The notes below the pieces were generated by a model that saw only the letters and a program-made list of their open reading frames with translations, made no database searches and was not told where the DNA came from. From Argyresthia goedartella (taxonomy: Eukaryota > Arthropoda > Insecta > Lepidoptera > Argyresthiidae): a DNA stretch of 64,000 bases. Both the position numbers and the translations under genes were made by a program. Below are positions 19,551 to 31,593 of the stretch, piece by piece (position 1 is the first letter of the stretch; every line of letters starts with the position of its first letter). Location of the stretch: positions 5,766,001-5,830,000 of the forward strand of contig OX463813.1 of NCBI GenBank assembly GCA_949825045.1, read 5' to 3'.

Positions 19551-20857
19551 AAAGAATTGGTGACAAGGTGAAACAACGGAAAGATATTCTTGCACTTACT
19601 GTTGAAAGACATATAGAGGTATCCTGTGTTGAGTTAGATAGCCATGTTATTGTTTGTGTATAAAGGCCTCCAAGGGATGAAAAGGGCCATGGCAATTTCG
19701 AAATATTTGAGAAAATTATGGAGAAAACCGAAAAAAGTTATTTATTTGTGACGATCTTAATGTAGATTTGCTTGTAGATATAACAATGAAACAACGATTA
19801 ATAACTTTATTCAAATAATTTTATTTATGTCATGTATTTCTAGAGCCGCCTAGAATTTCTGGTAACAGCCAAACTTACATAGATAACTTATTTTGTGACT
19901 GTGCCATTCACAAGTAAAAATTTAATTAACTGCTTACCCTCAGATTGCAGCGGTCAAACAGTTTTATTCAAAATTGCTATTAAGAATAACGAATAACGGT
20001 AAATCTAAATTTAATGACTGGGCAACGTTTGGAATTCGTAAAAGTAGAGTTATCTTATCCTTAGTTAGAGGCGGGAGCGTGTTGTGTGTGCAGACCGACC
20101 ACGAACACCACCTAATGTTAGTAATAGTTATGGATATGGGCAGCTTACTTGCCTGAAATGATTACCTATTATTTTTTATTTACAAATAAAAATTATATAA
20201 GTTCCGAACTCCCAATCACTGATAAATCCTGAGGGTTTTTGTCATTGTTGCATGAATGTAATTAAGTTAAGCCTATGAAAATAAAAATACTTAAAAAAAA
20301 AATCTTGTATGACCTTTATGAAAAAAAAACAATAATTTTGATAAAAAAATAATGTTTATGTTATAAAATACCCCAAAACATTCAAGTCGGTTTGTAGAGC
20401 TGTAAAAACATTACAAATTGATAGAAAAATACAAAATTCAAATAATAGAATGAAAACTGTTTGGCAAATAACCGTGAAACTGGCAAATTTATACCAAGGG
20501 GCAATACTTTCTGCCAAAAGATAGATGATGATGTTGTTTAATCCAACGCTGAGATTGCTCGAGCTTTCGAAACATTCTTCACCAATGTACCTTTACTCAC
20601 AACAGAGCGTCTAAATTCATCTCCATATGAAGCAGAGACTTTATTTGTTACCAACACTATCGTCAGTAAATTTGAAATTTCATCATGTATATCCCCAGGA
20701 CATTATCAAAACGTTTAAATAATACTGAAGACCTGTGGGGTATATCAGTCAAAGTCATTGGTTCGGTTATTCTAGTTAAAGCCCCACACTGAGCATACAT
20801 ATTTAACAAATGTGTTCACGATGGAGTTTTCCCAGATCTCATGAAACAGAGTAAACT
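19551..20857 (+). mobile_element. LINE family D, left part (endonuclease to RT start)
   Basis: Translation shows endonuclease segments (VERHIEVSCVELDSHVIVCV, and FEKIMEK followed by a degraded D.N motif), an unexplained insert around 20070-20370, then the pre-RT linker and the start of the RT (DGVFPDLMKQSKL) at about 20820-20857. It is full of stops. It is interrupted by LINE C and continues at 25825. A minus-strand relative lies at 52020-54125. Confidence 0.8.
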
Positions 20858-21141
20858 GATATAATAATAATAATAAATAATAAATCTTTGTTTACCAAAA
20901 AGTTGATACAAAATTCAAATAAAGTACACTACTCCCCAAAAAAGGGCTAAAGCCCTGTAGATTTAGGTTAAGTAGGTCTCAACCCTATATATCATTTTAG
21001 GTGACCTCCGGTGAACTAGTATGTTTTAGTTAATGAAGTATACACAAATTAAGAAAAAATAAAACAAATATTTTTAAAATTAATTTAAACATGCTTATAG
21101 GGGCATGCATAGTAACTTAACTCTATAAGCATTGTGTTAGG

Positions 21142-21232
21142 GCGTGTGTGTGTATGTGTGTGTGTGTGTATGTGTGTGTGTGTGTATGTGTGTGTGTGTA
21201 TGTGTGTATGTGTGTGTGTGTGTGCATGAGAG
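21142..21232. repeat. (GT)n with GTAT interruptions
   Basis: A dinucleotide microsatellite of about 90 bp in the 3' UTR of LINE C. Confidence 0.95.
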
Positions 21233-21266
21233 TGTAAAGTATCATGAACCCATTTAAAACAACACG

Positions 21267-24211
21267 TCACTCATCAACCTTCAACAGTGCCTCCGTTTCT
21301 TCATACGTCAAGCCGGACAGCCACTTGGCTATCTTGAGTTTACAGTCGTAAGGGTTTAGTTCGTGAATGTTCAATATTCTATTTGCATTATTGTAAAGAT
21401 ATGGTCCCAGGAAATTAAAGAAGTTACAGGTAAATTTAGTGCTGCATTTTGGTAAAGTACAAACACGAGATCTCCCACGTCGCATCTGTGTCGGGTCAAT
21501 CAGGGGTGTGTTTTCATGCTGTTTCATTAATGTGGCTATAATAAAAAGCTTACGGACGGACAGCATTCCACAATATTCGTATAAACTGGTGGTCAGATAC
21601 CTGAAAGGTTTAAATGTACTGACCTTCAGCAGCGCCCTCTGGGAGATCTCAAGTTTTTTAATTATTGTTTTGTGGGTTCCACCCCACGATGTAGTAATGT
21701 GTAATATGTTAGCAAACATTGACAGAGGGCATGATAAACGCGTTTTAGGAGTTCTGGTTGCAAAACATGTCTGATATTCTTAAACACGTGCATCAGTTTT
21801 CTTACTCTAGCACTGATTTGACCGATATGTGGACCAAACTTACAGTGCTGATCCACAATAACTCCCAGATATTTGATGCTTGTACACCTTGCCAGTCGAT
21901 CACATGGACATTGGTTAGGATTAGTACACTGGGGCAGATGAACCACAAGACTCTCAGAAACGGGTGGCTGCGTGGTGCTGACTATAGAGAAGGTGATGTA
22001 TGTAGTTTTATCACTATTTAGCGTCAACACATTTTTGGCCAACCAGCTTCTAACCTTGTCGAGACCAGCTTGTGCCGCTGCAAACACACTGTCCCAACAA
22101 TCACCCTCAAATATCAGTGCCGTATCATCAGCGTAGGACAGTATTTCCCCTCCAATATCTAGGTTAGTCAGACTATTTATATATAACAAGAATAGGGTGG
22201 GTCCCAAGATACTGCCCTGCGGGACACCAAAGGATACCGACAAATCATCACTAACATACCTTCCAATGTTGACACTCTGGTACCTATTACTCAAGTAATC
22301 CGTGAAAATCTTTAATGGTATTCCACGTACACCCACTCTTTCCAGTTTATCCAGTAGAAGGGGGATAGAGACGGTGTCGAATGCTTTGGCCAGATCTAAG
22401 AAGACAGCAATCACCCTTCTTTTTTCATCAAGCTTGGTAGAAATATAATGAGTTAGATGATGAACGGCATCAGCTGTAGATCGACCTCTTCGAAAGCCAT
22501 ATTGGTTTTGTGAGAGAATCTTATTTTTTTCCAAGAATCCAATAAGCCTATTATTTAAGACCTTCTCCAGTATCTAAGATAAGGCAGGTAATATGGAAAT
22601 TGGCCTGTAGTTACTTACACCGCCTCTATCCCCGGACTTATAGACAAGAACTAGTATTGCCTTCTTGAGTTGTTGAGGAAAAACACCTTGCTCCAGACAA
22701 AGATTAAAAATGTGAACGAGTAGGGGTGCCAAAACGTGCTTCATCTGTTTGAGTACCGTGTTGGAGATTTTATCCCATCCTATTGAGCATTCATTATTTA
22801 GGCCAGTTATCAGTGTATCAATCTCGTCTACGTCTATATGCTCTAGGACAAGGGAATGTAATTGAGATTTCACAGATGAATTTGTTTCTCGATCTGAAGA
22901 TACCTGTTGTGAGAGATTTTTACCTACATCGGCGAAATATCTGTTTATCTCATTTACCGTTTTTGTATCATCATGACCGGTTAGTAATTGATGAGAGCTA
23001 CTGTCCTTCTGGTTCCCACTTGTAATCGATTTTATTGCCTGCCACAGAAGCCTAGGATTCTTCCCTGCCTTATTTATGAGATCTTTATCATACTGTCTTT
23101 TTAGGCTTTTTATTAAATTGAAGTAAAAAATTTTGTACCTTGTGTACGTAGTTTTAAGTATCTCATTGTGTGGATCTTGTTTATGTTTTTTGTGTAAGTT
23201 ATCCTTGTTTTGTTGACATCTTAAGAGACCCTGTGTCATCCAGGGTTTAAGTATTACTTTACGGTTTGATATTTTATAAGTTTTTGAGTTATTGTCCAGA
23301 ATACTTTGTATTGATTCAATTAAGTACTGTATCCCAAAAGCTGGATCGTCGCTTTGTAAAATTGGGTTGAAGTCGAATGATTCAAGTTCTTTGTACACTG
23401 CTTTATAATCAACTTTTGTGCGAAGTGATACCGGCTTTGATCGTGGCGACATTAATTCAAGATCCATTAAAACTGATTTATGATCAGTGATCGTACTTGA
23501 TAGTACGATAGTATTTGAGTTACAATTAGAGTTGATAAATATGTGATCCAAACATGAGCCGCTTGCATCACGAGTGACAAAGTTATGACACGCTATAAGA
23601 CCATTGTATGCCAGGATATTTAAATACTTTTCGTAGTTCTGATCACTACTACCGGGTGCTATGTTTATATTTAAATCGCCAATCAAGATAACATCTCGAT
23701 AATCACTATGTTTTTGCAAAATATCATTTAGTTCAAAAATAAAAGCATCAATGTTTTGTTGCTTCGTAACTTCATTTGCATCGAAAGCATGTGCACGATA
23801 TATAGAAAAAATAATAAACTTATCCAACTTTATCAAAAGACAATTACATCTGGAAGTACTAAGCTCCTCGACAAAAACAGTAAGATTATCTCTGAAGTAG
23901 ACAACGACTCCATCGTTCTGATATCGATTGAGTGTGGTAGCCGCTTTACTGTAACCATTTAAGTCAGGTAGCTGAGGGCAATGAAGCAACCAGCACTCCG
24001 TCAGAACCAGTATATCACACTCGAACGTGAGAGAAGTCAGCAACAGTATTAAATCGGAAAAGCGAGTTGCTTCACCAATACTTCGAATGTTTTGTGTAAA
24101 AATCTTTAAGCCATGTGGTGTCACATATTTTTTACAGTTTTGTGGTTCACATTCATAGGCATTTGATATCGTATGATTGTCAATATCTTTAATAAAAGAT
24201 AAACTGTCCAT
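21267..24211 (-). pseudogene. LINE C ORF2: AP endonuclease plus reverse transcriptase
   Basis: Starts with ATG at 24211. Endonuclease residues are visible: TQNIRS, LTECW (about residue 70), GDLNINI (about 180), SCLDHIFIN and ITDHKSVL (about 245). The RT follows: YRPISILPALS, a TAG stop at about 22572 where the frame otherwise runs into ILEKV, then FRRGRSTADAVHHL, FLDLAKAFDTV (motif A), GVPQGSILGPTLFL (motif B) and YADDTALI (motif C, about residue 690). The end is split by a frameshift near 21700, after which TTSWGGTHKTIIKKLEISQR continues to KWLSGLTYEETEALLK. Total length is about 980 codons, the usual size. No RNase H. Confidence 0.9.
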
Positions 24212-24529
24212 TTACTGAAATCATTTTGATAAAAGGAGACCACGACCATATGAGACTACTGCAATAATTTAGTAATATAATTTTAAATAATATTTATGAG
24301 ATTCAATAAAGGTTGAACAAATCATGACATATCTTTCATTTCCTTGAGGAGCGCACTGTTTGTTTGAAATGAGGGTGTTTGAGCGTGTGTATGTAATGTA
24401 AATGTATATAAAATGTGTAAAGTATTTATGAGTGAGAGTAAATTGATGTATAAGTGTTTCATGGGTTAAGTAAATAATTATAACAAGTAAGTAGAAAAGC
24501 ATTATAAAGCTACTATATCTGAAAAATAG

Positions 24530-25479
24530 TCAGGCTCTTGTTTTAATTTTAGATAGGTCCGTTTCGTTATTCACACGTATGAAAGGGGCTCCCTCTTTCT
24601 TCTTTAAGTAAGTCACGCCTCGAGATGTCCAACAAAAAGCAAATCCGTTGTCCGTAGCAAAAAGTCTGGCTTGATAGAAGATTCTTCGTTGTTTATATGT
24701 AAGGTATTCAGAGACATAAACAGGTTTTTGCTCTGTATTTGTTTTCAGAAGAGTAGTATTTAATTTGTGGTCTCTATCCTTGTCCTTGTTGAAGGACTTC
24801 ACCGCCGATAGAAAATCCTCTTTCTTCACGACTGAGCAAAAATCTACCACAATAGGCCGGCTCGAATCACGTTTTGATGTCGGCCTGTATATGTCTCGCA
24901 GTTCACTCATTACCAACGGGACATTAACGACATCTGACAGCTTTGTAACCAGGCCACAAAGATCTTTTTTAGACTCGTCCTTGCTCCAGGGTACTCCTCT
25001 TATTTCCACTCTAGACGTACAGTACCTATTTTCGAGAAAATCACATTTTTCCTCTAAGGCTACAATTAATTCCCGTCATTTTTTCTCAATTTTTCAAGTT
25101 GCTCAATGCGCTTCAGATTGTCGGATTTTTTTTGCATTAAAAATTCAACAGTTTCTTTTAATTCCTCGTTCTGCTTCTCAATCCTTGCTGACGATTCCTG
25201 AAGTGAGTCAAGACGTCTGTCGATGTCATCCCTTAGGGATTCCAGCATGTCTTGAATAGTGTTTTTTAGCTCGCGGCTTATACTTTTATTACGTTCTGAA
25301 ACGTTACTACAAGCAGAGTCCATGTTTAATTTTGATTCCGATGATCCTCTTACAGCAGATAGCGAGGCATTCGGCGCGAGTTTCTGTGCGAGTTTCGATG
25401 TAATTGAAGCGGCCGTCTCGGAACGCTGAGTAATATTTGGGTGCGGAGTCTGCGGCGGCGGAGAACGCTTCAATGGCAT
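24530..25479 (-). pseudogene. LINE C ORF1 with one frameshift
   Basis: Starts MPLKRSPPPQTPHPN. Residues about 65-135 form a charged heptad-like coiled coil (RDDIDRRLDSLQESSARIEK). A single frameshift near 25070 separates this from a globular part beginning VEIRGVPWSKDESKKDL and including RPIVVDFCSVVKKEDF and YVSEYLTYKQRRIFYQARLF. Coiled coil plus RRM-like and C-terminal domains is typical of an RNA-binding LINE ORF1 protein. It lies just upstream of ORF2 with a spacer of about 320 bp. Confidence 0.85.
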
Positions 25480-25824
25480 TTTGTTGTAGTTAGTTTAAAA
25501 GTACCAGGGGCCCACAGCAGCACAGGCAGTCGACACAAACTTACGTGGCTAGAGGTCCAGCGGAATTGGTTGGTATCGACGACTTCGTACTTGTTCGCTG
25601 TCCGCCCAGTTTAGATAGACCTATGTGAAGCACGCACACAAGTACACACACACGCGAAGTAATGTTGTAGACGCACTATTTAACGCGAACTCCTATCATC
25701 TTATGATGTCCTATTTTTGTAAAATGAATTTAACTCAGTAAAAGTTAATTAAATTGCAATAAATAGGCGTAGCGGTCACCCAAAACACAACTGACTCGGT
25801 CCGAGGTCCGCGGGAAGAGGGAGG

Positions 25825-27400
25825 GATATCTCTCTTCAAGTAGGGAGAAAAGGGTGATCCTTCAAATTTCAGACCAATATCTGTTCCTTCAGCAGTAATT
25901 AAAATATTTGAAAAGATTATACTCAATCAAATGCTCTCACACTTTAACCGTACAAAACAACTCCACGCCAAACAATACGGTTTTTCTAGTGGTAAATCGA
26001 CTATGGATGCAGGTATTACCATTATAGGTATCTCATATTTATTCTGCATGGGAGGCCCCACATGATGCTATCGGAGTTTTTTGCGATCTGTCGAAGGCAT
26101 TTGATTGTGTTGATCATAATTAGTTTTTAATGAAATGAAATGGTTACGGAATTAGAAATAAAACGTTGGATCTACTAAGATCATATTTAAGCAATAGAAT
26201 CCAAAAGGTTGACCGGTCCAAGAAGTCAACGGCGTTAAATCTGATGGATCGGGTGTAAAAATTGTCGTTCTACAAAGTTCCATATTAGGATCGATCAGCC
26301 TTTCATGGTGGAGAAATTGACTGACATAGTCTTGTTTGCTGATGATTCGATGATTCAATGTTCTTCAAAATTGAAAGACAAAAAAAAGATTTTGATGATG
26401 TTAATGGTGTATTTCTTTAACCTTGAATTGGTTCACAGTTAATAATTTATTGATAAACGTTGTTTAAACCAAGTGTATCAAATTCTCACTTCCAAATATC
26501 AGGCACGTTGAGAACAATTTAGTGTAAGACAGCAACATGTTAGAACTAGTAAATGATATAAAGTTTCTTGGAATAACTATTGACAGCAAATTCCAGTGGG
26601 GACACTACATAAATAAATTAGCTAGTAAATTAAGTTCTGTGGCTTACGCTGTTAGGAACATTAGACAAAACACGAATCTGGCCACATCTAGGCTAGTATA
26701 TTTTAGTTACTTTCATAGTGTCATGTCATGTCATGTTACAAACTATTTTTATTTTACAGAATAGAGCTATTCAAGCAATTCCTAATTTAAAACGAACAGA
26801 CTTATTAAAAGAGCTTTTTAAAAAAATTTACATACAAACTGTAGCTAGTCAATTTATTTTCGAAAATATAATGTATGTACGCAAGAATCTTACAACATTT
26901 TCCAAACTTAGCGATAGCTGTAATATTAACCTAAGAAATAATCACAGACTAGTTGCGCCCTAGTTTAGACTCGCGAAGATTAGCAATTCTTTCAAAGGTC
27001 AGTGCATGCTCTACTACAATAAGATACCCCTGGAGATTTTGAAATTGCCATTTGAGCAATTTAAAAAGCATGTTAAAGCGAGTTTGTTTTTAGAATATTT
27101 AGGACAATGTTCAAGATTACTTAAATGACGGGTCTGTATGTGGTTAATCTAGCTCAACACAAAACTTGCTATTATTAGTTTTGTAATTATTTATTCCTGC
27201 TTATTTATCATAATAACTAATATTGTAATATTTGTATTAGTTAAGCACAACCAAGTTTTAAAAGAGATCTAAAAATAAATCTGTGGGAGTTTCTACGTCC
27301 TACTTTTCCCACACTATTCCAATGTAGAAAAGAGGCACAAACCGACGTTTGCTAAGTATATGGAAATACCTACAGTAATAAAGAACTTTGATATAAATTA
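25825..27400 (+). mobile_element. LINE family D, right part
   Basis: Resumes the RT after the LINE C insertion: GDPSNFRPISVPSAVIKIFE, AKQYGFSSGKSTMDAG, CDLSKAFDCVDH (motif A), and ADDS (motif C) near 26340. Then come VNDIKFLGITIDSKFQWGHY (26540), the tail at 26755-27060 and the 3' UTR. Stops and small indels are numerous. The 3' end lies near 27385. Confidence 0.85.
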
Positions 27401-27605
27401 AATTATTATTAAATATAAATATAAATTTTATTCTGTTTTTTAGTATTTGTTGTTATAGCGGCAATAGAAATACATGATCTGTGAAAATTTCAACTGTCTA
27501 ACTATCACGGTTAATGAGATACTGCCTTGTGATATACGTTCAGACAGACAGCGGAGTCTTAGGTAATATGGTCCCGTTTTTACCATTTGATTACGGAACC
27601 CTGAA
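27401..27605 (+). repeat. GTTCCGTA dispersed repeat, right half
   Basis: TTTTTTAGTATTTGTTGTTA, GTGAAAATTTCAACTGTCTA and TTACGGAACCCTGAAA match the end of the complete copy at 31594-32001. With 19383-19550 it makes one element interrupted by LINE D; roughly 18-20 bp are missing at the junction. Confidence 0.8.
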
Positions 27606-28511
27606 ATGGAGAGGGGCTTTTGTTAGATATCGTCGTATTACTGAACTATTCTTGATGTTCATGATATAAATTATATATGTTTGGAAAATGTAATAAAGAA
27701 AATTGCAAACTTTCATTTTACTGAATGTTTTCATTTGTGCTTCTTTTTAAGTTTTTTCCTGTTTTTGAATATTTTCCCATGAATAGGAAAAGTATGGGTG
27801 GGAAAATTTGGCCTCTTTTTACACGATTTGCTCCAAACATTTTAAATGAAACTTTACAACCTTGCGATGGATGTTATTTTCACTCATCAAACCATCATAA
27901 CTAATCCACAAATAAATTTTCTTTGCACAAAAACAATCGACGCCATGCCAAAAAATCCTGGCTGTTTTGCCGCCGCTATTCCATAATTCTACTTTATTGA
28001 CGAGATAACGTCTAATAAATCGTTGAACGCTCAGGCGGAACAATACCATGTTCCGCTTGAGCCGAGCGTGCAAGCGAGAGCGCGGAACAAGCGATAGAGA
28101 GGCACAATCGGCCTAAGCGTTTCTTATGCTTGCGAAGTTATCACGTAAAGTTATCGTCCGTAAACCGACTTTACAGACAACCAATATTCTTTTTTAACGC
28201 TGTTTGTTTTGTCCATGCGAAATAAATACAACGTTGTTCACCACAAATCCACAGACCACATCGATAGAGTGCTCGGAACAGCTACAAACATTTGTTTTGG
28301 AATGCAACTTTACGTCAGATATCAACTGTGAGTGATTAATAAATTACGTCATGTCACTTCACTTGTCTCTGTTTTGCTGTGAGCAAAAGTTTGCGTGTTA
28401 TTTTTCGTTGAAGTTAGTAAAATATGTATTTATTGTTGTTGTTTTGTTGTTTTGTTATCAGTTAATTTTATTGTTATTGGAGCAAGTTCTTGTAAAATAA
28501 ATAAGTGACCC

Positions 28512-28574
28512 GGGCGCAAACCCTAGCCAAGCGGGCGCAGGCACTAACCACTAGGGCGCAGGCCCTAGTCACAC
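28512..28574 (+). repeat. 21-bp tandem repeat, three units
   Basis: Units start at 28512, 28533 and 28554, each with GGGCGCA and a CCTAGCCA-like second half. GC-rich against an AT-rich interior. Confidence 0.85.
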
Positions 28575-28649
28575 GGGTGAAGAACTCCCCCAGTTTCCAA
28601 ATGTAACAAGCAGTTAATCGATCATTTATTCAAAATAACGGCATTATTA

Positions 28650-29150
28650 TTATACTTTATTGCATATACACATTAGTGGACAATTACAAACATAGTTAGT
28701 AAACAAAGGCGTGCTTATCTCTATATAGAGATTTCTTCCAGCAAACCCAGGGCTGACAGGGAAAAATAGTTTCATGCGAAGGGATAGACCTATTATGCAC
28801 AACATATAAAAAAAACTAAACATCAGAGTGACTTTAATATATTTATAATAAATTACTTACATATTTACACATATAAATAAATGAGAACCTACATAATAAT
28901 ATAATACCTATAAATACTATATTTAAATATCAATAAATACCTATACAATATATAAATAAAATATAATCTACTACAGAAGAGAAAGGTAATGTTCCTTCAA
29001 ACTACTTTTGAATGGCATGTGATTGGCTGAAATGCGATTAACAAGAGTTTAACAAGTTGTCACAGCTAATTTTCCTTTCAGAAACCGGGCGCATATCCAG
29101 CAGTGGTCAACAACTTAAGCGTAGCAGTGCTCGAAGACGTCATAGGGTCT
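28650..29150 (-). mobile_element. LINE family B 3' fragment
   Basis: The minus strand matches the LINE B 3' UTR: TTTGCTGGAAGAAATCTCTA and GAGATAAGCACGCCTTTG, as at 17460-17510 and, on the plus strand, 60295-60345. Confidence 0.7.
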
Positions 29151-29586
29151 CCCTAAAAGAAAATACTTATTTGAGAAGAAAAGATTCTAGTTAGTGTTGT
29201 GAAATATTTGGAGCAAATCGTGTAACAAGTGGTAACATATTTCCCATCGCACCGCATCAAGTAAAAAAATATTCAATATACAGAAAAGAACATGAAAATA
29301 AGCATAAATGAAAACTTTCAGTAAAATGAAATACATTTCTGTTCTAAATGTAGCCTTTTCCAAACATATATAATTTATGTTATGAACATCCAGATCAGTT
29401 GAGTTATATGACTATCGTCACATGATATCTGACACCGGCCCTCTTCCATTTTTATATCCCATAAAAGAGCCAGCACATAAGGCACTCTTTTCCGTTGTGA
29501 TCGTGGCGGGTTAATACTTTGAACTATTGCAAAAATGTTCACTGCCATTTTTTCTTTTTTCCAATGCTATATGAAATGGAGTATAG

Positions 29587-29760
29587 TCGTGCCACGCTCG
29601 CCTGCCACGCAAGAGCTGCAGGTTCGAGCCCCGGCGATAGGTCCTCGGTTCGGACTCCTGCGGGGGACGCGGAAGTAAAATCCCCCTTTTATGTTTGTTA
29701 CGTCACTTTTTCTGGTGTACACGACACAGCGTATCCTAGATAGAGGCCAGAGATGTATGT
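29587..29760 (+). mobile_element. SINE family S3 (copy)
   Basis: A box B-like GCAGGTTCGAGCCCCGG is followed by an S3 tail: GTTACGTCACTTTTTCTGGT, ACGACACAGCGTATCCTAGA and GGCCAGAGATGTATG. An (AT)n run follows at 29778-29801. Confidence 0.7.
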
Positions 29761-29893
29761 ATATGTCTGTTTATCTACACACATATATATATATATATAT
29801 ATCATAAACCCTCTTTACTGCGTTCAAAAACCACACGTTACGATCAATCAGCATTATGTTAAACTACTTGGTAAAAACCCCTTTCCGTTCTGG

Positions 29894-29927
29894 AAAACTA
29901 CACATTATGGTCATTATGTGTAGTTTT
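29894..29927. repeat. Short palindrome
   Basis: AAAACTACACATTATG and its inverse, with one mismatch, around a 2-base centre. Confidence 0.8.
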
Positions 29928-30039
29928 TCTACATATAATGACATTCAAATTTCGAACGCCAACGCCCGTCTGCGTGAAGTTGGTACTAAAGAACAAGCTA
30001 AACAATTGCAGAACCACAATGCCGGTCAAACAAAGACGG

Positions 30040-30235
30040 CCTCTGTGGCGCAGCGGTTGTGGCTCTGCCTACCATGCGAGAGGTCCCGGGTTCGATCCCC
30101 GGCTGGGGGTAATGAAAAAAAAAAAATACAATCCCCAGGTCTTGGATGTTTATATGTGTGTGACGTCGCTGTTTCTGGTTACCACGACACAGGGTATCCT
30201 AGTGTAGGGCCAGAAGCAATGTATGTGCCTGTATG
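30040..30235 (+). mobile_element. tRNA-derived SINE, family S3 (best copy)
   Basis: The box A region CTGTGGCGCAGCGGTTGTGG and box B GGGTTCGATCCCCGG are almost tRNA-perfect with about 35-bp spacing. They are followed by TGACGTCGCTGTTTCTGG, ACGACACAGGGTATCCTAG and GGGCCAGAAGC. Presence of the same tail at 29690-29750 and 51830-51900 makes it a SINE, not a tRNA gene. Confidence 0.85.
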
Positions 30236-30309
30236 TAAATGTTTATGTGTATGTTTATGTTAAACATGCGGTTCCTGAACACATCAAAGAGAGCTTATGA
30301 TATGTGTGT

Positions 30310-30470
30310 AGATAAACTAGTGTATGTAACTGTACATAATTAGGCATTAAAACTCTCGAGTGATATTATTATGAAACTCGCCTTCGGCTCGTTTCATAGA
30401 CCCACTCTCGAGTTTTAATGCCCTCCATTATGCAGCAGTCACATAAACTACTATAACAGGGTGATATTTA
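30310..30470. mobile_element. Palindromic MITE with CTCGAG arms
   Basis: GGCATTAAAACTCTCGAGTG on the left and its inverse (CACTCTCGAGTTTTAATGCC) on the right flank an inner ATGAAAC/GTTTCAT stem with a TCGCCTTCGGCTC loop. Weaker similarity extends outwards (CTAGTGTATGTAACTG). Confidence 0.75.
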
Positions 30471-30780
30471 ATTAGCTGACATAATTTTGTGGAACGATAG
30501 TATCCATAATTTTGGACAACTTTCAACAACCCTAGAAGCTTATGGTCGCAAACGAAAAATAATTTTGGATCACCTACTTAGTATGTAACGTAATGATCGG
30601 TAGCTCTAAGTGCTATCAATCCAGGTCCCAATCATTTTGAAGGATTGTGATTGCGACTGTTTTTTGAAGGATTTCAATGAACTAAATCGGTAGTTTGACA
30701 GTTATATTTTCAAAATTGTCAGATATAAGAATCGAGCTACATGCTAACGTACTGAGGGACTAAACAATATAACTCTCATA
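30471..30780 (+). repeat. Repeat block shared with 57770-58060
   Basis: 30471-30570 is a MITE arm (TGATATTTAATTAGCTGACA). 30590-30780 aligns with 57770-57960 (TTGATTGCGATCGCGACTG-like, GAATGAACTTAATCG-like, TACTGAGGGAC). Both blocks lie downstream of exon 4 of a duplicated host gene, so this is probably part of the tandem duplication. Confidence 0.6.
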
Positions 30781-31121
30781 TATATAATATATATATATTT
30801 TTTAAAGTTGTTAATTTTTTTATTTTCCGCTCGACTCGACTCCGTTTTAGTCGCTGAAATTTGTTTTTAAAGTAGACTTACTGGACATTACCCACAACAC
30901 ATTAACAAAACAAATGGTAACAGATTTAAACTATGGTTTATGAGATGCTATTTGTTGGGTTTTGACATAGAGTCAGTAAGTAAAGTAATGAGTTACTTTC
31001 ATCCATGGGTTTTGACTTTGACTCTTTGACAATTAAGGCATTTGTCATAATATTGATCGAGCAAGCAACCTATGTTATTTTTTGGTCACTCTACAAAATG
31101 TGACTTCGGTACATTACTTTT

Positions 31122-31365
31122 TTAGGGTTCCGTACCCGAAGGTGTTTGGCAAAACAGGACCCTATTACTAAGCCTCCGCTGTCCGTCTGTCTGTCCGTCC
31201 ATCCGTCCGTCCGTCCGTCCGTCACCGGCCTCTATCTGATCAACCAAAATAGGTGGAGAGCTGAAATTTTCACAGAATGTGCATTTCTGTTGCCCCAACA
31301 GCAACAAATAATGGACTACACGCAATTTTGAAAATTAAAGGGGGTCCCCATACAAGCGACTTTTT
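31122..31365 (-). repeat. GTTCCGTA dispersed repeat, minus-strand partial copy
   Basis: Begins TTAGGGTTCCGTACCCGAAG, then GTCCGTCTGTCTGTCCGTCC tetranucleotide tandem and a GAAATTTTCAC block. It is the inverse of the end of the complete copy at 31594-32001. Confidence 0.8.
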
Positions 31366-31445
31366 TTAAAATCCCTGCCCCTGCGAAATACCTCATAACA
31401 TCATGATTCAATATCACCATAAACTTCGCTGCTCTTAATAACTTT

Positions 31446-31515
31446 GAGATGGCGCAGTCGATTTCGTGGCGGTTTCGCAATCTTGATGTTCCGGGTTCGA
31501 TTACCAGAGAGCACT
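31446..31515 (+). mobile_element. tRNA-like SINE head
   Basis: TGGCGCAGTCG (box A-like, 31450) and GGGTTCGATTACCAGAG (box B-like, about 31493) lie about 45 bp apart. The body does not match S1-S3 clearly. Confidence 0.5.
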
Positions 31516-31593
31516 TTTTCTTTTTGATTTTGTTTTATTATTTAGGATTAAGTGTATATTTTTTTCTTTTTGTTTTGGTTTTATCAAATAAAA

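Larger units (their letters stand above)
20863..25824 (-). mobile_element. Nearly full-length LINE family C
   Basis: About 4.96 kb, flanked by GATAT at 20858-20862 and 25825-25829. It sits inside LINE D, whose coding sequence continues on both sides. From right to left: 5' UTR (25824-25480), ORF1 (25479-24530), spacer, ORF2 (24211-21267), 3' UTR with a long GT run, and a (TTA)n tail at 20863-20885. Only two frameshifts and one nonsense codon were found, so it is a fairly recent arrival. Confidence 0.9.
27606..29586. mobile_element. Long-TIR element: rest of left TIR, interior and right TIR
   Basis: 27606-27860 and 29200-29457 are inverse copies (TTAGATATCGTCGTATTACT, ATAAATTATATATGTTTGGA, TACACGATTTGCTCCAAA). 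With 19254-19382 and 29458-29586 each terminal repeat is about 385 bp. The interior has an 84-codon minus-strand frame (28073-27819) with no recognised domain, a 21-bp tandem repeat, and a LINE B fragment. No transposase is present. Without later insertions the element would be about 1.6-2.1 kb. Confidence 0.75.

Noticed and set aside
21085..21270. His/Thr repeat ORF.
   Set aside because: It is the translated GT microsatellite in the LINE C 3' UTR.
27819..28073. 84-codon ORF in the long-TIR element as a transposase.
   Set aside because: Too short, and no catalytic or DNA-binding motif is visible. I keep it only as an observation.
30043..30112. Possible true tRNA gene (good box A and box B).
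   Set aside because: The tail downstream recurs at 29690-29750 and 51830-51900, so it is a SINE head. I could not form a clean cloverleaf with a matched acceptor stem.
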